Assembly (NCBI RefSeq): GCF_900496995.4
Contig: NW_024470381.1
Coordinates: 610,687 to 674,686, forward strand
DNA: 64,000 nt
Origin: Aquila chrysaetos chrysaetos
Taxonomy: Eukaryota > Chordata > Aves > Accipitriformes > Accipitridae
Direction of reading: 5' to 3'
A program made the translations under genes and the position numbers. Of the stretch, positions 9,826 to 19,424 are shown piece by piece. Each line of letters opens with the position of its first letter. Within the stretch, counting starts at the first letter, position 1. Under the pieces are notes generated by a model. It made no database searches. It was given only the letters and a program-made list of their open reading frames with translations, and was not told the origin of the DNA.

Positions 9826-12350
9826 TTCATAGAATCATTTAGGTTGGAAAAGACCTTCAAGATCATCGAGTCCAACCATCAACCATGCCCGCTAACCCAT
9901 GTTCTGGAGTACCCTGTCTACGTGCTTTTTGAATACCTCCAGGGATGGTGACTCAACCACTTCCCTGGGCAGCCTGTTCCAATGTCTGACAATCCTCTCA
10001 GTAAAGAAATTTTTCCTAATATCTAACCTAAACCTCCCCTGCCGCAACTTGAGGCCATTTCCTCTCATCCTATCTCCAGCCACCTGACAGAAGAGACCAG
10101 CACCCACCTCACTACAACCCCCTTTCAGGCAGTTGTAGAGAGCGATCAGGTCTCCCCTCAGCCTCCTCTTCTCCAGACTAAACAGCCCCAGTTCCCTCAG
10201 CCGCTCCTCATGAGACTTGTGCTCCAGGCCCCTCACCAACTTGGTTGCCCTTCTCTGGACACGCTCCAGCACCTCAATGTCCTTCCTGTAGTGAGGGGCC
10301 CAAAACTGAACACAGGACTCGAGGTGCGGCCTCACCAGTGCCGAGTACAGGGGAACAACCACCTCCCTGCTCCTGCCGGCCACACTATTTCTGATACAGG
10401 CCAGGATGCCGTTGGCCTTCTTGGCCACCTGGGCACACTGCTGGCTCATATTCAGCCGGCTGTCAACCAGCACCCCCAGGTCTTTTTCTGCTGGGCAGCT
10501 TTCCAGCCACTCTTCCCCAGGCCCGTAGCATTGCATGGGGTTGTTGTGACCCAAGTGCAGGACCCGGCACTTGGCCTTGTTGAATCTCATACAGTTGGCC
10601 TCAGCCCATCGATCCAGCCTGTCCAGATCTCTCTGTAGAGCCTTCCTGCCCTCCAGCAGATCAACCCTCCCGCCCAACTTGGTGTCGTCTGCAAACTTGC
10701 TGAGGGTGCACTCGATCCCCTCATCCAGATCATTGATAAAGATATTAAACAGAACGGGGCCCAACACCGAGCCCTGGGGAACACCACTTGTGACCTGCCA
10801 CCAACTGGATTTCACCCCATTCACCACAACCCTCTGGGCTTGTCCAGCCAGTTTTTCACCCAGTGAAGAGTATGCTTGTCTAAGCCATGAGCCGCCAGCT
10901 TCTCAAGGAGTATGCTGTGAGAGACAGTGTCAAAGGCCTTGCTGAAGTCAAGGTAGGTAACATCCACAGCCTTTCCCTCATCCACTAGGCGGGTCACCTG
11001 GTCATAGAAGGAGATCAGGTTGGTCAAGCAGGACCTGCCTTTCGTAAACCCATGCTGACTGGGCCTGATCCCCTGTTTTTTTCTGCACATGCCATGTGAG
11101 TGCTCTCAAGACAAACCGTTCCATAATCTTCCCCGGTACCGAGGTCAGGCTGACAGGCCCGTAGTTCCCCGGATCCTCCCTCCGACCCTTCTTGTAAATG
11201 GGCGTCACATTGGCAAGCCTCCAGTCCCCTGGGACCTCCCCTGTTGACCAGGATCACCGATAGATGATGGAGAGTGGCTTGGCAAGCACCTCCGCCAGTT
11301 CCCTCAGTACTCTTGGATGGATCCCATCGGGTCCCATAGATCTGTGAGTGTCCAGATGGCATAGCAGGTCACTAACTATTTCCTCCTGGATTAAGGGCGG
11401 TATATTCTGCTCTTCATCCTCACCTTCCAGCTCAGGGGGCGGAGTACCCTGAGGATAACTGGTCTCCCTATTAAAGACTGAAGCAAAGAAGGCATTAAGT
11501 ACCTCAGCCTTTTCCTCATCTCTGGTGGCTATGTTCCCTTCTGTATCCATTAAAGGAAAGATATTCTCCTTGGGATTCTTTTTACTGTTAACATATTTGT
11601 AAAAACATTTTCTGTTGTCCCTTACAATAGTGGCCAGATTTAGTTCTAGCTGAGCTTTTGCCTTTCTAATTTTCTCTCTGCATGACCTAACAAGATCCCT
11701 GTACTCCTCCTGAGTTGCCTGCCCTTTCTTCCAGAGATGATAAACTCTCCTTTTTTTCTTGACTCCTAGCAAAAGCTCCCCATTCAGCCAGGCCAGTCGT
11801 TTTCCTTGGTGGTTCAACTGGCGGCACATGGGAATAGCCTGGTCCTGAGCCATTAAGATTTCCTTCTTAAAGAATGTCCATCCCTCCTGGACCCCTTTGC
11901 CCTTCAGGACCGTCTCCCAAGGGACTCTCTCAACCAGTGCCTCGAAGAGGCCAAAGTTAGCCCTCCGGAAGTCCATAGTGGTGGTTTTGCTGACCACCTT
12001 CCTTGCCTCACCAAGAATTGAGAATTCTATCATTTCATGGTCGCTAAGCCCAAGATGGCCTCCGACCATCACACCTCCCACCAGTCCTTCCCTGTTCGTA
12101 AACAGTAGATCTAGCGAGGCTCCTCCCCTGCTTGGCTCGCCCACCAGCTGTGTCAGGAAGTTATCTTCCACACACTCCAGGAACCTCCTAGATTGTTTAC
12201 TCTCTGCTGTGTTGTATTTCCAGCAGACATCTGGAAAGTTAAAGTCCCCCATGAGAACAAGGGCACACGATTCTGAGACTACTGCCAGCTGCTTGTAGCA
12301 TGATTCATCTGTCTCTTCAACCTGGTTGGGTGGTCTATAACAGACCTGTA
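9826..12350 (-). mobile_element. CR1 LINE, 5'-truncated, about 2.5 kb
   Basis: The + strand reads TTCATAGAATCAT at about 9826, the complement of the CR1 terminal ATTCTATGA repeat, so the element's 3' end is on the left and it is transcribed to the left. Homology extends through the 3' UTR, reverse transcriptase and the C-terminal part of the endonuclease domain. It stops near 12350, where the endonuclease should continue; CR1 copies are usually 5'-truncated by incomplete reverse transcription. No obvious target-site duplication is visible, as is normal for CR1. Confidence 0.92.
9892..12350 (-). pseudogene. CR1 ORF2 (endonuclease-reverse transcriptase), frameshifted
   Basis: ORF2 encodes the AP endonuclease and reverse transcriptase that drive target-primed retrotransposition. 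In order (right to left) one sees the end of the endonuclease domain with MGDFNFPDVCW and the GLSDHEMIEF motif (open 12252-11254). Then follow the RT N-terminal region (RSMGPDGIHPRVL), an RT segment with TYLDFSKAFDTVSHS (about 11000-10900), and the rest of RT with [23 protein letters not shown] and the catalytic FADD box ([11 protein letters not shown]) in 10827-9892. At least three frame changes (about 11250-11340, 11000-11090 and 10825) break the protein, and the N-terminal endonuclease half is missing. The copy cannot be autonomous. Confidence 0.92.
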
Positions 12351-12536
12351 ACCCATTTCCCCTGCCTGTAACTCACCGGAGAATCAATTCCCAGATCTGC
12401 GCTGAACAATCGTTAAGCCTCATTAGCCTTAAGCTTCCTTCTCTTGATTTCTGGTTATTGCCTGGGTAGGAAATCAACACCTCTGTGTGATGGAGAGTCC
12501 CTGCTTTCCCTCTTAGAGTCGATTGTAATGCCTCCT
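12351..12536. other. Short segment between CR1 and solo LTR B
   Basis: About 185 bp of non-coding sequence holding the target site of LTR B (CTCCT at 12532-12536). It could be pre-insertion flank or a decayed CR1 extension; I cannot tell. Confidence 0.3.
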
Positions 12537-13114
12537 TGTCGTGGTTTAACTGCAGCCAGCAACTAAGCACCACGCAGCCGCTCACTCACTCCCCCCCACC
12601 CAGTGGGATGGGGGAGAAAATCGGGAAAAGAAGTAAAACTCGTGGGTTGAGATAAGAACGGTTTAATAGAACAGAAAAGAAGAAACGAATAATGATAATG
12701 ATAACACTAATAAAATGACAACAGTAATAATAAAAGGATTGGAATGTACAAATGATGCGCAGTGCAATTGCTCACCACCCACCAATCGACACCCAGCTAG
12801 TCCCCCAGCAGCGATTCCCCGCCCCCACTTCCCAGTTCCTATACTAGATGGGACGTCCCATGGTATGGAATACCCTGTTGGCCAGTTTGGGTCAGGTGCC
12901 CTGGCTGTGTCCTGTGCCAACTTCTTGTGCCCCTCCAGCTTTCTCGCTGGCTGGGCATGAGAAGCTGAAAAATCCTTGACTTTAGTCTAAACACTACTTA
13001 GCAACAACTGAAAACATCAGTGTTATCAACATTCTTCTCATACTGAACTCAAAACATAGCCCTGTACCAGCTACTAGGAAGACAGTTAACTCTATCCCAG
13101 CTGAAACCAGGACA
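12537..13114 (-). mobile_element. Solo LTR copy B (ERVL-like, TSD CTCCT)
   Basis: A 578-bp copy of the same family as 6714-7292, with TGTC…GACA ends and perfect flanking CTCCT (12532-12536 and 13115-13119). It lies in inverted orientation to copy C at 14308, only 1.2 kb away. There is no internal viral sequence. The long TAATAATGATAATGATAA-rich segment and the terminal motifs are shared with the other copies, and only scattered substitutions separate A from B. Confidence 0.88.
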
Positions 13115-13852
13115 CTCCTGAAGCTCTGCAGGAGCAAAGTGGGTAGAGAGCATCTCTTGGCTCCACCATGGAGGAAGGAGGCAGAAGCACATGCGACATC
13201 TGGGAAGGTCATGAAGAACCCAGAAATGAAAATGTGGCTCCCCAAAGCATCGCAGCCTTGAGCGTGAGGCTCTTGTTCCACGTTGCATCGACTGCCGCAA
13301 TACCTTTGCATGCTTTCTCGTCTCCTGAATATATTCTGATCCTTCTTATGGGATAAATCACCCTGTGCTGGCTTGTCTTGCAAAGTTTTTCCTGCTGCGA
13401 ATAGCCTCAACCAGAGACAATTCAAGTGGCACGGCTGCATAATTAATGCTGCTAATGAATAATGAAGCAAGTCTGATGTTGCATGCATTTTTCATGCTGA
13501 TCATGGGAGAGGACAAAACAGGTTGGTTTTTAAATTATTCCTTCAGCCGAGTGGCAGTCGGGGACTGACTGCGGGAGATGAAGGCTGCTAATGGCGGCGA
13601 TGACCCTATGGTCCCCGGATGCTCGTCCTGGAAGAAAAATGCTTGGGAAAGGCTGAGCTTGCTGGAAAAACCCCACCTCCTGTGGCTGAGCAGCTGGGCT
13701 GAAATGAGATTGCTCTAAGTTATGCTATGGAAAACTAATTTACTTTCTGTAGGTGATGGAGACGCACCAAATTGACTCTTCAGCCAACAGATGTGCCAGC
13801 AGTTCTTAGTGATTTTTTTTTTTCCCTTTCCTTCCTATAATTCATCTGCTCA
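13115..13852. other. Unique stretch between LTR B and the broken end of the provirus
   Basis: No gene is recognised. It ends abruptly at 13853, where the truncated 3' LTR of the class I provirus begins, so the right end of this stretch is a deletion or rearrangement junction. Confidence 0.4.
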
Positions 13853-13965
13853 TCTACCTCTACTGAAATTTCTTTAACTTCATTATAAGCTAGATAATTA
13901 TTAAACAGTTCTTATCTACATCCATATATCTACTATATCTAAGGTTCCTTTGGCTCCCCGTTTCA
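13853..13965 (-). mobile_element. 3' LTR fragment of the provirus (113 bp of U3)
   Basis: This matches 22196-22311 of the 5' LTR: it starts TGAAACGGGGAGCC directly after the polypurine tract and then stops at 13853, with unrelated sequence beyond. The rest of U3, R and U5 is gone, and with it the right target-site duplication. Confidence 0.9.
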
Positions 13966-13966
13966 G

Positions 13967-13979
13967 TCCCCCCTTTTCT
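13967..13979 (-). promoter_or_regulatory. Polypurine tract of the provirus
   Basis: On the minus strand the sequence AGAAAAGGGGGGA lies immediately before the LTR start TGAAAC. This is the position of the plus-strand primer used in reverse transcription. Confidence 0.88.
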
Positions 13980-14144
13980 AGAAAATAGTAAATTCTTTTA
14001 CTATATCCAACTCTAGTGCTTCTAATGCATTGTTTCCCTATCTAGCATTCTTTCAAAATATTTATTGGACTCGAGTTTTCGTCGCAACTGATTCTTTTTC
14101 CATTCACTGTAGGAATCTCCTGTGCTTTGGAAACACCATAAGCT

Positions 14145-14307
14145 TCATCGAATTGTTGTACAAAGGATTATGAGCAGAAAAATGATTACTATTGCTGTCA
14201 CAAACAGTTGCTTTGGCCATGTTAAATTTGGCAATCAGGAAGTTAGTTTTTCCCATATCTCAGAAAATCCCCATGATGTGTCATCCATAGTGATAAGATG
14301 TAACTCC
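14145..14307 (-). pseudogene. env 3' part: membrane-spanning end of TM, after the LTR insertion
   Basis: This is the remainder of env downstream of the inserted solo LTR. It encodes the membrane-proximal region and then a hydrophobic span (QLFVTAIVIIFLLIILC) with a short tail, and ends at TGA 14145-14147. The phase agrees with the upstream env part once the LTR and one target-site copy are discounted, so env was continuous before the insertion. An in-frame TGA at 14235-14237 lies just before the hydrophobic span and would remove the anchor. Whether that stop came before or after the LTR cannot be told. Confidence 0.75.
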
Positions 14308-14884
14308 TGTCCTAGTTTCAGCTGGGATAGAGTTAACTGTCTTCCTAGTAGCTGGTACAGGGCTATGTTTTGAGTTCAGTATGAGAAGAATGTTGATAAC
14401 ACCGATGTTTTCAGTTGCTGCTAGTAGTGTTTAGACTAATGTCAAGGATTTTTCAGCTTCTCATGCCCAGCCAGCGAGAAAGCTGGAGGGGCACAAGAAG
14501 TTGGCACAGGACACAGCCAGGGCACCTGACCCAAACTGGCCAACAGGGTATTCCATACCATGTGACGTCCCATCCAGTATAGGAACTGGGAAGTGGGGGC
14601 GGGGAATCGCCGCTCGGGGACTAGCTGGGTGCCGGTCGGTGGGTGGTGAGCAATTGCACTGCGCATCATTTGTACATTCCAATCCTTTCATTATTGCTGT
14701 TGTCATTTTATTAGTGTTATCATTATCATTATTCGTTTCTTCTTTTCTGTTCTATTAAACCGTTCTTATCTCAACCCACGAGTTTTACTTCTTTTCCCGA
14801 TTTTCTCCCCCATCCCACTGGGTGGGGGGGAGTGAGTGAGCGGCTGCATGGTGCTTAGTTGCTGCCTGGGGTTAAACCACGACA
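14308..14884 (+). mobile_element. Solo LTR copy C, inserted in the provirus env
   Basis: A 577-bp copy in + orientation (TGTCCTAGTTTCAGC … CCACGACA), of the same family as A, B, D and E. The right flank is CTCCT. The left flank is CTCC directly joined to TGTCC, so one T of a CTCCT duplication or of the LTR end has been lost. It interrupts env of the class I provirus and is therefore younger than that provirus. No internal sequence is present. Confidence 0.88.
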
Positions 14885-16057
14885 CTCCTTAGAAATTTCC
14901 CAAATCTTTCCAATATCTGTCTCTACTTGCTGTCTTTCATTTAAATAAGCACAACAGCTTTGATTTATAAGTATGCACATACCCCCTTCCTTTGCGGTTA
15001 ACATATCTAATGCAAGGCGATCTTGTATCGTTATCTTTGCCAAGGAATCAATTTCGGCTTGTAATTTTCCTAGAGCGTCAGCAGTAGTATTGGCTAAAAT
15101 CTCGACCACCACTGATACATTGACTATTGCTTTTTCCAATTCAGATACTCCAAGCATTGGGAAAAGCCATCGTACCACACTGTGGAATGTGGTACCTCGT
15201 TCTATAAGAGGGTTAGAGGTTCTTTTAGTCCTCGTTTGGTGCCATGGGGATAGGAATATTCCCTGTAATTTTCCTAAGACAGGGAGTGTTTGTGGGATTA
15301 TTATTCCCTCTGTGCATTCTCCCCACCAATCGATAGGTAAACTCTTATGTACCTTCCCATTTGCACAAAGGTACCAACGCCCGTCAGGGAGATTACAATT
15401 GGACGGCTCCCAAGGAGGAGGAAGATAACAACTCCCTGTTAGATTTCCCCATCCGGTATTAGCTATCCCTGTAGAGTGTGATTCATTACATCGAAAGCAA
15501 GTTCCATTCAGTGTCCCAAGAAAACTAGAAGTGTTGGCGTAATGGGGGCACATCATTATGGGGTCTCCCCCTCTGCCTCTTTCCATGTCTTTTAATCTCC
15601 AAGACCAATTGTATCGATCATTATCATGTGGGTCTCTGCTATCCAGATCAAGTTTATACTTTGCTATAGTTCTGGAACCATTTCCATATAAACAAGTATA
15701 GTTGGCAGTTCTATTCAATAGTGTTTTAGTGCTGTTTGTTCTGAGGGGGACACCAATAAACAGGAAGGTTTCTCCTTGTCTGGGTGTTAAGGTACACATC
15801 CAACAGCTTGATACATTAATATCCTTTGCTAGCTCCTGGTTATATCTGACAAACAGGTTTTCATCCCACACCTTACACAGAGTCCCCACAACTCCCCATA
15901 TTACCGCGTAAAAACTAAGCGTCCATCGGGTTTTGTGGTGACTTTCCATGGAGTTTTGGGTGTCTTTTTCACTGTGGTGTGATGAATCCAAGCATCCTGT
16001 TCCTTGATTCTGATTGCAGTAAAGGAGGTGAGTAGTACTTGGAATGGTCCTTCCCAC
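14885..16057 (-). pseudogene. env: env (SU and most of TM), class I endogenous retrovirus
   Basis: The glycoprotein precursor would mediate receptor binding and fusion. The frame is open from 16057 and overlaps the 3' end of pol. A likely start is the Met at residue 37 (about 15949), since it precedes a hydrophobic signal-peptide-like stretch (residues 46-61). Visible landmarks are a CWMC motif at residues 85-88 (the CxxC of gamma-type SU), many N-x-S/T sites, a furin-like RTKR at 276-279 and the CX6CC motif at 361-369 in TM. SU is short (about 240 residues after the signal). The frame runs into the inserted LTR at 14884 after DIGKIWEISKE and ends there with about ten foreign residues. The gene is not functional as it stands. 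Confidence 0.85.
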
Positions 16058-19000
16058 TGTGGCTCCAGAGTTTTTCTGTAAGAGACTTTATATACACATA
16101 ATCCCCAGGTTGTATATTATGTACAGGCCCATCCAAACCTCTCCCTCGAGTCCCTACCACATGCTTCCTGATTTTATTGAGCTGCTTACTCAATGCTACC
16201 ATGTAAGAGGTCACAATTTCGTCTCCAGCTTGCACAGACACCCCTCTCTGTATCCCATAGGGTCGTCCATACAGAATTTCAAAGGGGCTCAGTCCTTCTT
16301 TCGCCCTTGGTCTTGTTCGTATATGCAGAAGGGCTAAAGGGAGAGACTGAGGCCATGTCAGATTTGCTTCTTGTCCCAATTTCGCAATTTGCTGTTTGAT
16401 TAAGTGGTTCATTTTTTCCACTTGACCACTCGACTGGGGGTGATATGGAGTATGAAGCTGCCAATCTATACCTAAATGGCGGCTAATTTGTTGTACTATT
16501 TTTGAGACAAAATGTGGTCCTCTGTCAGAGGACATGGTTGCTGGAACCCCAAAACGTGGTATTATCTCTTGTACCAGTATTTTAGTTACCTCCCGAGCTT
16601 TAGCCGTTCTTGTTGGGAATGCTTCTGGCCAACCTGAAAAGGTATCAGTTAATACCAATAAATATCGATACCCCCCTTTTCTTGGAAGTTCTGTAAAATC
16701 AATTTGCCATTGTTGTCCAGGCCCATTGCCTTTTCCAGTCTGGCCCATTTCTGGCTTGGGGGTATTCTTAGGATTAGTCTGAAGGCAAAGATCACACTGT
16801 TGAGTCACCTGTCTCACCGTGGTATATAAATTTCTAGCCACAATTTCTCTTATCAAATGATTATACAGAGCCTCTGTTCCCCAATGTCTTTTCCTATGTT
16901 CCTCCCGTATCAAATGCCATAATAAGCAAGAGGGAACGATTAGCTTTCCCTGTGGGGTATGAGCCCACCCCTCTTCATTATATGACCCTTCTAAATCTGT
17001 AATGAGCTTCTGATCTTCCTTGGTGTATTCTGGCTTACCTTTTAGGGAGATTTGTCTATCAGGAATTAAGGCCCCTTCTTTTTTTACCTGTGTTTTGGCC
17101 ACTTGTTTTGCCTCTCTGTTTCCCAGCTCATTCCCTTTTTCCAAATCTGAGCTCACTTTCTGGTGTGCCTTAATATGCATAATTGCCACTTTCTCAGGGA
17201 GCTGGACAGCTTCTAGTAACTTCAGAATTTCTTCTGCGTGTTTGATATTTTTCCCTTGAGAACTCAGTAGTCCTCTCTCCTTCCAAATTGCTCCATGTGC
17301 GTGTACAACTCCAAAGGCATATTTTGAGTCTGTATAAATGTTCACAACTTTGCCCTGGGCCAATTCCAGGGCGCGGGTTAGAGCAATTATTTCTGCCTTC
17401 TGTGCGGAGGTGTTCATGGGCAAAGCCCCCGATTCTATTACCTCTTGGCTGGTGGTGATGGTGTATCCCGCGTGTCGATTACCATTTAGGACGTAACTGC
17501 TTCCGTCTGTGAACCAAGTTTCCCCGTTTTCCATGGGGCCGTCTTTCAGGTCTGGGCGACTGGCGTATGTTGCTTCGATGGTTTCCAAACAGTCACGATG
17601 TACCGGTTCTCCTGTGTTCCCGCTGAGAAAAGAAGCTGGGTTGACAATGTTAGTGACTACAATCTCCACATCATCCTGCTCTACCAATATAGCTTGATAT
17701 CTCAGGAATCTTTGTGGAGAGAGCCAATGTCCACCCTTTGCTTCCAGTACTGCTGATACTGTGTGAGACACCAAAACAGTCATTTTTTGGCCCAGAGTAA
17801 ACTTTCGGGCTTCCTGTATGTTCAGTATCACGGCTGCAACCGCCCGCAGGCATCCAGGCCAACCTTTTGCAGTTGTGTCTAACTGCTTAGAGAGGTAGGC
17901 AACTGCCCGTCGATATGGACCCAGGTTTTGTGCTAACATTCCCAGGGCAATGCCCTGCTTCTCGTGGGAGTAAAGAAGAAACGGCTTACTCACATCTGGG
18001 AGTCCTAAGGCCGGGGCCGACACCAAAGCCTTTTTCAGTAGCTCAAAGGCTCGTTCGGTCTCCTTGCTCCACTCAAGGTGTTTCTGCTCAGTGGCTGTCA
18101 GCGCATACAGTGGTTTAACAAGCAGTCCATAATTATAGATCCACAATCGGCACCACCCCGTCATTCCCAGAAAAGTCCGTAACTCTTTCACTGTCTGAGG
18201 TCTCCGAGTTTGGCATATTGCCTCTTTACGGGCCTGTCCCAAAGTTCTTTGTCCTGCACTAATTTCATAGCCCAAATAATTCACTTTGCGTTGCATTACC
18301 TGTGCCTTTTTCTTGGATACCCGGTACCCCTGGAGTCCCAGGAAATTCAACAGACTCACCGTCCACGTCATACAATCTTTCTCTGTTTTGGTGGCGATCA
18401 GGATATCATCCACATACTGCAACAGCTTTCCCTCCTCAGACGGGGCTTCCCAGGATTCTAAGTCTTTCGCAAGCTGATTGCCAAAAATGGTAGGACTATT
18501 CTTAAATCCTTGTGGCAACACCGTCCAAGCGAGCTGGGTCTTTCGACCACTCTTGGGGTTTTCCCATTCAAATGCAAATAATTTTTGGCTGGCTTCATGG
18601 AGAGGGAGGCAAAAGAAAGCATCCTTCAAATCTAAAACAGTAAACCAAGTCAATTCAGGTGTTAATACGGTCAACAGGGTATATGGGTTCGCCACTACCG
18701 GGTAAAGATCTTCAGTTATCTTATTCACCGCCCATAAGTCTTGGGCCACCCGATATGACCCATCGGGCTTCCGAACAGGTAATATAGGGGTACTGAATTC
18801 AGACTCACACTCTTTTAATAATCCCAACTGCAAAAATTTTTCTATCACCAGCCGGATTCCTTCTCTGTCTTCCTTCTTTAGGGGATATTGTTTAATTCTT
18901 ACCGGCTTTCGGCCTTCCTTGATCCTAACTTCAACAGGTGGAGCACTTTTCGCTCTTCCAGGTGTATTGGTAGCCCATACCCCTGGGTACACTTGGTTTA

Positions 19001-19421
19001 AGACGTCCTCGTTAATGCTTCCTTCTAGGGGGAGACTGGTTAAGGTTAGGCTCAATATTTGAATATATTGCTGATCTTTTACCTCCAGAGTAATTTCTCC
19101 CTTTTCGAATACAATTTTTGCTCCCAGTTGTTCCAACAAGTCCCTTCCCAAAAGTGCCTTTGGGGAGTTGGGCATATATAAAAATTTATGAATGCCCCAC
19201 TGTTTTCCTAATTTATATTCTAAAGGTTTACAAAAATATGCCTTTTCACTTTGGCCAGTCGCTCCTTTCACCATGACATAATTATCTCCCAGGGGCATCA
19301 AAGCTTGGTTCAGAACCGAGTATGTTGCCCCCGTATCTACCAAAAATTCTACCTCTTGTTGTGTTTTCCCTAGCTTAATTATAACCAGTGGATCCGCTAG
19401 GGTAGATTCCCCAGGTTCCCA
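15969..19421 (-). pseudogene. pol: pro-pol (protease, RT, RNase H, integrase), long open frame with altered 3' end
   Basis: One open frame of about 1150 codons follows the gag UGA in the same phase. Counting from the codon at 19343, one sees protease DTGA (3-6), RT with LPQG (276-279) and the YVDD box (310-313), RNase H with D614, E652 and D673, then integrase with an HHCC finger (H817, H821, C851, C854) and the DD35E triad D883, D941, E977. The fourth RNase H aspartate expected in the GNRxAD motif is replaced (GNREAKQ). After an A5 run at 16071-16075 the frame leaves the expected integrase C-terminal region and ends at 15969. The protein is otherwise close to family length. It overlaps env by about 90 bases, typical of this class. 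Confidence 0.9.
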
Positions 19422-19424
19422 TCA
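19422..19424 (-). other. gag stop UGA in frame with pol (probable readthrough site)
   Basis: Gag ends …AHVKGD-UGA, and the very next codons continue in the same phase into the protease (the next listed codon start, 19343, is 27 codons on) with no other stop. Gammaretroviruses use a stop codon at this place and make Gag-Pol by readthrough; murine viruses have UAG, here it is UGA followed by UGG. A downstream pseudoknot would be expected but I have not folded the RNA. Confidence 0.75.

Noticed and set aside
12663..12920. An 85-codon frame with a hydrophobic C-terminus, open in solo LTR copies A, B and C
   Set aside because: It has no ATG in any copy (it opens at TTG or CTG), is broken in D and E, and lies in non-coding LTR sequence; its sharing reflects the common ancestry of the LTRs.
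16044..16337. Plus-strand frames across pol and env
   Set aside because: Antisense shadows of the proviral genes.
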